Shown: positions 38,207 to 43,793 of the stretch, one piece after another | How the letters are laid out: every line of letters starts with the position of its first letter | Numbering within the stretch: the stretch's first letter is position 1 | From: Variovorax paradoxus | Lineage (GTDB): Bacteria > Pseudomonadota > Gammaproteobacteria > Burkholderiales > Burkholderiaceae_C | Assembly: GCF_018614955.1 (NCBI RefSeq) | Contig: NZ_JAGGNV010000070.1 | Coordinates: forward strand, 1 to 43,793 | DNA length: 43,793 bases | Direction of reading: 5' to 3' | Notes under the pieces: generated by a model | What the model was told of the DNA's origin: nothing | The model's input: only the letters and a program-made list of their open reading frames with translations | Databases searched by the model: none | Program-made: the position numbers and the translations under genes

Positions 38207-40527
38207 ATGAGGCCGGGCGCGGAGCCGCGCGGCCTGGCTTTCTTTGCCCGCCATGGCCGGCTCGGTGCTGGGCGCTGCGCTGCAGTTGCAGCAGGCTGCG
38301 CTGTGGGACTGGGCGGTCTATAGCGGACTGCTGCTTGTCGCGGCGGCCGCGTGGCTGTCGTTGCGCGGATGGCGGCGCTCGGCCTGGCCATGCTGCTGCT
38401 CGGCGCGATGGCCGGCGGCGGTCTCGCGGGCTGGCGCGCGGCCGCCTACGCAGGCGATGCGCTGGCGCCCGCGCTCGAGGGACGCGACCTGCAGGTGGCG
38501 GGCATCGTTTCGCAGATGCCGCAGCGCGGCGATGGCGCCGTGCGCTTTCTCTTCGATGTCGAGTCGGCACGCTGGGCCGGCGGCAATGACCATGGCATGC
38601 CGCGCGTGCCGCGGCGCATCGCGCTCGGCTGGTATGCGGACAACACCAGCCTCTGGGGCCGCGCGGCCGACGATGCGCTGCGCGCCGAGAGCGCCGCCGC
38701 GCCCGGCCCGGTGCATGCGGGCGAGCGCTGGCGCATGGTGGTTCGTCTCAAGGCGCCGCACGGCAATCTCAATCCGCACGGCTTCGACCACGAGCTGCGC
38801 CTGTGGGAGCAGGGCGGTGCAGGCCAGCGGCTATGTGCGCACCGGTGCAACAAACGCCGAGCGTATCGGCCAGAGCTGGCGCCGCCACGTCGAGCGGGCG
38901 CGCGAATCGGTGCGCGATGCGATCCTGGAGCGGGTGGCCGATCGTCGCCTGGCCGGCGTGATCGCGGCGCTGGTCACGGGCGACCAGAACGCGATCGACC
39001 GCGCCGACTGGGACATCTTCCGCGCCACCGGCGTCGCGCACCTGATGTCGATCTCGGGGCTGCACATCACGATGTTCGCCTGGCTCGCCGCCTGGCTCGT
39101 CGGCGCGCTCTGGCGCCGCAGCGGTCGGCTGACGCTGTGGTGGCCGGCGCCGCATGCGGCGCTGGCGGGCGGCGTGCTGCTCGCGGCGCTCTATGCGCTC
39201 TTCAGCGGCTGGGGCCTGCCCTCGCAGCGCACCGTGTGGATGCTGGCCACGGTCGCGCTGCTGCGCCTCGCGGGGCGGCGCTGGCCCTGGCCCTTCGTCT
39301 GGCTCTGCACCTGCGCGGTGGTGGTGGCGCTCGATCCGTGGGCGCTGATTCAGCCTGGCTTCTGGCTCAGCTTCGTCGCGGTCGGCGTGTTGTTCGCCAC
39401 CGGCGCCGCGGGACCCGAGGCCGGCGTCACGGGCGTGAAGGCGCGGCTCGCGCGAATGTGGCGCGAGCAATGGACGGTGACGCTGGCCTTGACGCCGCTC
39501 GGCCTGCTGCTGCCGCCGCTGTGGGCCTGGCCGCGTGGGCGGTGCAGGCGCTCGCGCTGCTGCTGCAATGGCTGGCGCAGTGGCCGGTAGCGACTTTCTC
39601 TGCGCCTGCGCCTGCTCTGTGGGCGGTGGTGGCGGGCGTTGCCGGCGGCGTGCTGCTCGCGATGCGCCTGCCGTGGTCGCTGCGCGCGCTCGGCCTGCCG
39701 CTGCTGCTGCAGGCGCTGCTGTGGCAGGCGCAGCGGCCCGCGCCGGGCGAGTTCGAACTGCTTGCCGCCGATGTGGGGCAAGGCAATGCGGTGCTGGTGC
39801 GCACCGCCACCCACAGCCTGCTCTACGACACCGGCCCGCGCTACAGCGTCGAGAGCGACGCCGGCCACCGCGTGCTGGTGCCGCTCCTGCGCGCATTCGA
39901 CGAGAAGCTGGCGACCGTGGTGCTGAGCCATCGCGACAGCGACCACACTGGCGGCGCGCCTGCGGTGCTGGCGATGCAGCCGCAGGCCGAGCTGCTGAGC
40001 TCGATCGAAGCGGCGCATCCGTTGCAGAGGCTGCGTGCTGCCCAGCGTTGCGTGGCCGGCCGGCGCTGGACATGGGACGGCGTGGACTTCGAGATCCTGC
40101 ATCCGGTCGAGGCCGACTACGCCGGCTTCACCAAGCCCAACGCCGTCTCCTGCGTGCTGCGCATCGGCAACGACCGCGCCGCGGCGCTCCTGGCCGGCGA
40201 CATCGAGCGGCTGCAGGAAGCGGCCCTGGTGGCGCGCACGCCGGGGCTGCGTGCCGATCTGCTGCTGGTGCCGCACCACGGCAGCAAGACCTCGTCGAGC
40301 CCCGCGCTGCTCGATGCGGTGCGGCCGCGCATCGCGCTGGTCCAGGCCGGGTACCGCAACCGATTCGGGCATCCGGCCGAGGAAGTGGCAGCGCGTTATC
40401 GCGAGCGCGAGATCGCCATCGTGGACTCCGCGCACTGCGGTGCCGCCAGCTGGTTCAGCGGACGGCCGGCCGAGCTGCAGTGCCAGCGCAGATCGCGAAA
40501 CGCTACTGGCACCACGTTGTCCCGTAG
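38207..40527 (+). pseudogene. comEC: Degraded comEC/rec2 competence channel gene
   Basis: The reading frame of a ComEC/Rec2 DNA-uptake channel is recognisable from ATG 38207 to TAG 40525-40527, but it changes frame about five times: near 38240 (extra T in TTTCTTTG), 38370-38385, 38815 (extra G in GGCGGTG), 39525 and 40490. Fragments include the OB-like part (GRDLQVAGIVSQMPQ), the competence domain (GVAHLMSISGLHITMF) and the MBL domain (ADVGQGNAVLV, LSHRDSDHTGGAPAV, VPHHGSKTSSS). The segment after LALTPLGLLL that usually reads FGQ...IPW is missing, about 30 codons. As every neighbouring long gene is intact, decay is likelier than sequencing error. Confidence 0.75.
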
Positions 40528-40578
40528 AAGTACTGGCCCTGAACTTGCTAAGCTACGGCCAAGGAGATTGGTCGTTCC

Positions 40579-42087
40579 ATGCACAAATTCGACGAGATGT
40601 ACGAGCAGTTGCCCTACAACGGCGCAGCGGTCCGAAACCACTACAAACGCTACGACCAATGGCTCGCGAAGCAGCCCGGCGAGGTGATGCGATCGCGGCG
40701 CGAGGAGGCGGAAATGATCTTCCGCCGGGTCGGCATCACCTTCGCCGTGTACGGCGCGAAGGACGAGGACGGTTCGGGCACTGAGCGCCTGATTCCCTTC
40801 GACCTGCTGCCGCGCATCATTCCCGCCCACGAGTGGGAGAGCATGGAGAAGGGGCTGGTGCAGCGCGTGACCGCGCTCAACCGCTTCATCCACGACGTCT
40901 ACCACGGGCAGGAGATCGTCAAGGCCGGCGTGATTCCGTCCGAGCAGATCTTCAACAACGCGCAATACCGCCCCGAGATGGTGGGCGTGAAGGTGCCCAA
41001 CGACATCTACTCGCACATCTCCGGCATCGACATCGTGCGCGCGCCCGACGCGGCCGGCAACGGCGAGTACTACGTGCTCGAAGACAACCTGCGGGTGCCC
41101 AGCGGCGTGAGCTACATGCTGGAGAACCGCAAGATGATGATGCGGCTCTTCCCCGAGCTGTTCAGCCAGAACCGCGTCGCGCCGGTGGCGCACTATCCCG
41201 ACCTGCTGCTCGAAACCCTGCGCGCCTCCGCGCCACCGGCGACCGCCGAGCCCACCGTGGTGGTGCTCACGCCCGGCATGTACAACAGCGCCTACTTCGA
41301 GCATGCCTTCCTCGCGCAGCAGATGGGCGTCGAGCTGGTCGAAGGGCAGGACTTGTTCGTCAAGGACGACTTCGTCTACATGCGCACCACGCGCGGCCCG
41401 CGGCGCGTGGACGTGATCTACCGCCGCGTCGACGACGACTTCCTCGACCCCGAGGTGTTCCGCCCCACCTCGACGCTCGGCTGCGCCGGCCTCATGCGCG
41501 CCTACCGCGAGGGCAACGTCGTGATCTGCAATGCGGTCGGCACCGGCGTGGCGGACGACAAGTCGATCTACCCCTACGTGCCGAAGATGATCGAGTTCTA
41601 CCTCGGCGAGAAGCCGATCCTCAAGAACGTGCCCACCTACATGTGCCGCAACAAGGAGGAGCTCGACTACACGCTGGCCAACATGAAGGACCTGGTGGTC
41701 AAGGAGGTGCACGGCGCCGGCGGCTACGGCATGCTGATCGGCCCGGCGGCGACGCATGCCGAGATCGAGGACTTCAAGAAGGCCGTGCTCGCCAAGCCCG
41801 ACGGCTACATCGCCCAGCCGACACTGAGCCTGTCGACCTCGCCCACCTTCGTGGAGGCCGGCATCGCGCCGCGCCACATCGACCTGCGCCCCTTCGTGCT
41901 CTCGGGCAAGGAGGTGCAGATGGTGCCCGGCGGCCTCACGCGCGTGGCGCTCAAGGAGGGCTCGCTGGTGGTCAATTCGTCGCAGGGCGGCGGCACCAAG
42001 GACACCTGGATCCTCGAAGGGGACCGGCGTGCCAAGCCGCGTGCGGAATCGCAGTCGCAATCGCAATCGCAAACCCAGTCGTCCTGA
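40579..42087 (+). CDS. Circularly permuted type 2 ATP-grasp protein
   Basis: 502-residue stand-alone member of the ATP-grasp family in the upstream fusion (FAVYGAKDED, YYVLEDNLRVPSGVSYML, LTPGMYNSAYFEHAFLA, VIYRRVDDDFLDPE, STLGCAGLMRAYREGNV, VKEVHGAGGYGM). It should form an amide or ester bond with ATP, probably with the alpha-E protein encoded 18 bp downstream. AAGGAG lies 12 bp before ATG 40579. The C-terminus ends in a short (SQ)n tail. The transglutaminase and Anbu protease genes that often complete this set are not adjacent here. Confidence 0.92.
   Translation: MHKFDEMYEQLPYNGAAVRNHYKRYDQWLAKQPGEVMRSRREEAEMIFRRVGITFAVYGAKDEDGSGTERLIPFDLLPRIIPAHEWESMEKGLVQRVTALNRFIHDVYHGQEIVKAGVIPSEQIFNNAQYRPEMVGVKVPNDIYSHISGIDIVRAPDAAGNGEYYVLEDNLRVPSGVSYMLENRKMMMRLFPELFSQNRVAPVAHYPDLLLETLRASAPPATAEPTVVVLTPGMYNSAYFEHAFLAQQMGVELVEGQDLFVKDDFVYMRTTRGPRRVDVIYRRVDDDFLDPEVFRPTSTLGCAGLMRAYREGNVVICNAVGTGVADDKSIYPYVPKMIEFYLGEKPILKNVPTYMCRNKEELDYTLANMKDLVVKEVHGAGGYGMLIGPAATHAEIEDFKKAVLAKPDGYIAQPTLSLSTSPTFVEAGIAPRHIDLRPFVLSGKEVQMVPGGLTRVALKEGSLVVNSSQGGGTKDTWILEGDRRAKPRAESQSQSQSQTQSS
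42049..42081 (+). repeat. Hexanucleotide array encoding a (SQ)n tail
   Basis: TCGCAG/TCGCAA units are repeated in frame at the end of the ATP-grasp gene, giving SQSQSQSQTQSS. Length changes by whole units would keep the frame. The other ATP-grasp operon has the same type of tail on its transglutaminase. Confidence 0.7.
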
Positions 42088-42105
42088 TCACGGGAGCTTC
42101 GCATC

Positions 42106-43062
42106 ATGTTGTCACGCACCGCCGATCACCTCTACTGGATGTCCCGCTACACGGAGCGCGCCGAAAACACCGCGCGCATGTTGGACGTCAACTACCAGAC
42201 CTCGCTCTTGCCGCAGTCGGCCGAGGTCGCCAAGTACGGCTGGCAGGGCCTGCTCTCCATCAGCGAGCTGCTGCCCTTGTTCAACGAGAAGCACGAGCAC
42301 ATCGTGCCCGACGAGGTGATGGAGTTCATGGTCAAGGACGAGTCCAATCCCTCGTCGATCCTTTCGTGCCTCAGGGCCGCGCGCGAGAACGCGCGGGCCG
42401 TGCGCGGCGCGCTCACCACCGAAGCCTGGGAGACGCAGAACACGACCTGGCTCGAAGTCAACCGCATGCTGCGCGCCGGCGAGTTCGAGCGCGACCCGGG
42501 CCAGTTTTTCGAGTGGGTCAAGTTCCGCTCGCACCTCTCGCGCGGCGTGACCCTGGGCACCATGCTGCAGGACGAGGCCTTCCACTTCTCGCGGCTGGGC
42601 ACCTTCCTGGAGCGCGCGGACAATACGGCGCGCCTGGTCGACGTGAAGTTCCATGCGCTCAACAGCGAGTTCTTCGGCACCGCCACCGAAGAAGACCAGG
42701 AGTACGACTTCTATCACTGGAGCGCGATCCTGCGCAGCGTCTCGGCCTTCGAGGTCTACCGCAAGGTGTACCGCGACGTGATCAAGCCTGAGCGCGTGGC
42801 CGAGCTTTTGATCCTGCGCGCCGACATGCCGCGTTCGCTGCATGCGAGCCTGGTCGAAGTGGTGAGCAATCTCGCGAAGGTGCAGAACGACCAGAGCGCG
42901 GAGACGCAGCGGCGTGCGGGGAAGCTACTGGCCGATCTGCAGTACGCGCGGGTCGACGAGATTCTGGCGACGGGGCTGCATGCTTATCTGACGCAGTTTC
43001 TCGATCGGGTGAACGAGTTGGGGTGGCGGATCAGTCAGGACTTTTTGGTGCCTGGGCACTGA
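42106..43062 (+). CDS. Alpha-E domain protein
   Basis: 318-residue all-helical alpha-E (DUF403-type) protein. The opening LSRTADHLYWMSRYTERAENTARML and the second repeat FSRLGTFLERADNTARLVDVKF are the paired family signatures. Function is inferred from constant linkage to circularly permuted ATP-grasp genes, where it is thought to assist an amide-ligase reaction. It starts 18 bp after the ATP-grasp stop. Its 3' end overlaps the converging pyrF gene by 32 bp. Confidence 0.92.
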   Translation: MLSRTADHLYWMSRYTERAENTARMLDVNYQTSLLPQSAEVAKYGWQGLLSISELLPLFNEKHEHIVPDEVMEFMVKDESNPSSILSCLRAARENARAVRGALTTEAWETQNTTWLEVNRMLRAGEFERDPGQFFEWVKFRSHLSRGVTLGTMLQDEAFHFSRLGTFLERADNTARLVDVKFHALNSEFFGTATEEDQEYDFYHWSAILRSVSAFEVYRKVYRDVIKPERVAELLILRADMPRSLHASLVEVVSNLAKVQNDQSAETQRRAGKLLADLQYARVDEILATGLHAYLTQFLDRVNELGWRISQDFLVPGH

Positions 43063-43771
43063 GCACCACCGCCAGCTCCGCGCGCAATGCGGCAAAAGCG
43101 CCTGCGGGATTCGAAGCGCGTGATATTGGGCGGCCGACTACCACGTGCGTCGCGCCGGCATCAATGGCCTGCGCTGCAGTGGCGGAGCGCGCGTGGTCGC
43201 TTTTTGAGTTGCCTGCCAGCTGTATGCCGGGCGTGACGACGAGAGCGTCCGGCGGGAGAGTCTCGCGGAGCAGCCGGGCTTCCAACGGTGACGCTACGAC
43301 GCCGTGGCAGCCAGCCGCGGCGGCAAGCCGCGCCAGGCGCAGCACCTGTTCTGGCACAGTGGAGGCCACGCCCACTTCGTGCAGGTCCTCGTCGCCCATG
43401 CTGGTGATGACGGTGAGCGCGAGCACCTTCAGTTCAGGGTACCGGCTTGCGGCCTCGACTGCGGACCGAAGCACGGCTGAGCCCCCAGAGGCATGGACGG
43501 TCACCATCGAAGCCCCGATGTGTCCGGCTGCGGAAACTGCCGCCGCTACCGAGCTCGGAATTTCCAGCAGCTTGAGGTCCAAGAAAACCCTCTTGCCGGC
43601 GTCCACGAGCTCGCGCACGACCGAAGGGCCGGCCGCCGTCAGCAACTGCAGGCCCACCTTGTAGAACGTAGCTGCTGGGCCCAACTGCGTCACGAGGTCT
43701 GCCGCCGACGCGGCGGTGGGGAAGTCAAGCGACACGATGATGCGACTGTCCAAACCATCTATCTCGTCCAC
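43031..43771 (-). CDS. pyrF: Orotidine-5'-phosphate decarboxylase, class I, with altered motif
   Basis: 246-residue TIM-barrel OMP decarboxylase-like protein. SLDFPT, Lys38 in FYKVGLQL, VHASGG, TPGIQLAG and VVGRP match class I PyrF (last step of UMP synthesis). The catalytic tetrad motif, normally DxKxxDIP, reads D65-L-K67-L-L-E70-IP: the second Asp is Glu, encoded by GAA at 43564-43562. Start GTG 43771 without a clear ribosome site; only 22 bp remain to the window edge. Base composition looks lower in GC than the neighbours, and Burkholderiales usually carry the other PyrF class, so lateral gain or a specialised paralogue is possible. Confidence 0.8.
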   Translation of the reverse strand: MDEIDGLDSRIIVSLDFPTAASAADLVTQLGPAATFYKVGLQLLTAAGPSVVRELVDAGKRVFLDLKLLEIPSSVAAAVSAAGHIGASMVTVHASGGSAVLRSAVEAASRYPELKVLALTVITSMGDEDLHEVGVASTVPEQVLRLARLAAAAGCHGVVASPLEARLLRETLPPDALVVTPGIQLAGNSKSDHARSATAAQAIDAGATHVVVGRPISRASNPAGAFAALRAELAVVLSAQAPKSPD

Positions 43772-43793
43772 AAGATGCTATGTAGTCTCCTGT

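Noticed and set aside
38244..39590. Single intact comEC gene from 38244
   Set aside because: Only parts of this frame read as ComEC; other conserved parts are in two other frames, so no one frame gives a functional protein.

Overview
The window is very GC-rich, densely coded chromosomal DNA with almost no gap over 150 bp. The gene content (parE and parC separated by a lytic transglycosylase and a Kelch gene, dapA next to bamC, a Burkholderiales-type ComEC, paired ATP-grasp/alpha-E genes) points to a betaproteobacterium of the Comamonadaceae, most like Variovorax. That assignment is inferred from gene style and order, not from a marker-gene comparison. No rRNA, tRNA, CRISPR array, prophage or insertion sequence was seen.

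Layout. 1-424 is a near-perfect inverted duplication of the 3' end of an MBL-fold hydrolase gene. 237-5057 is a minus-strand run: OFA-type MFS transporter, a 46-residue membrane peptide, a SAM methyltransferase, dapA, bamC, and the MBL hydrolase. A LexA-like palindrome lies in the divergent promoter region before parE. 5212-11879 carries parE, a lytic transglycosylase, a Kelch protein, parC and a small membrane protein. 11889-17532 groups three putative lipid or ester hydrolases: a NAPE-PLD-like lipoprotein, a polytopic patatin and an SGNH hydrolase. 17525-20445 holds ackA and a CorA-like transporter.

20496-27248 is the best-supported regulatory and metabolic unit. A perfect 14-bp PtxS-type operator precedes an amino-acid-type ABC transporter, which is fused by tight spacing to homologues of kguE, kguK, kguD and ptxS. 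This reads as a 2-ketogluconate utilisation operon in which the usual MFS permease KguT is replaced by an ABC importer. A saccharopine-dehydrogenase-like gene and a DHA1 MFS transporter follow.

29918-43062 is dominated by the amidoligase-type system of circularly permuted ATP-grasp, alpha-E and transglutaminase-like proteins. A minus-strand operon has a DUF2126 transglutaminase, an ATP-grasp/alpha-E fusion, a second transglutaminase, RidA and an Lrp regulator. A plus-strand pair has separate ATP-grasp and alpha-E genes. Between them lies comEC, which needs about five frame changes to read through and has lost an internal segment, so it is probably a pseudogene. The window ends with a class I pyrF whose DxKxxD catalytic motif reads DxKxxE.
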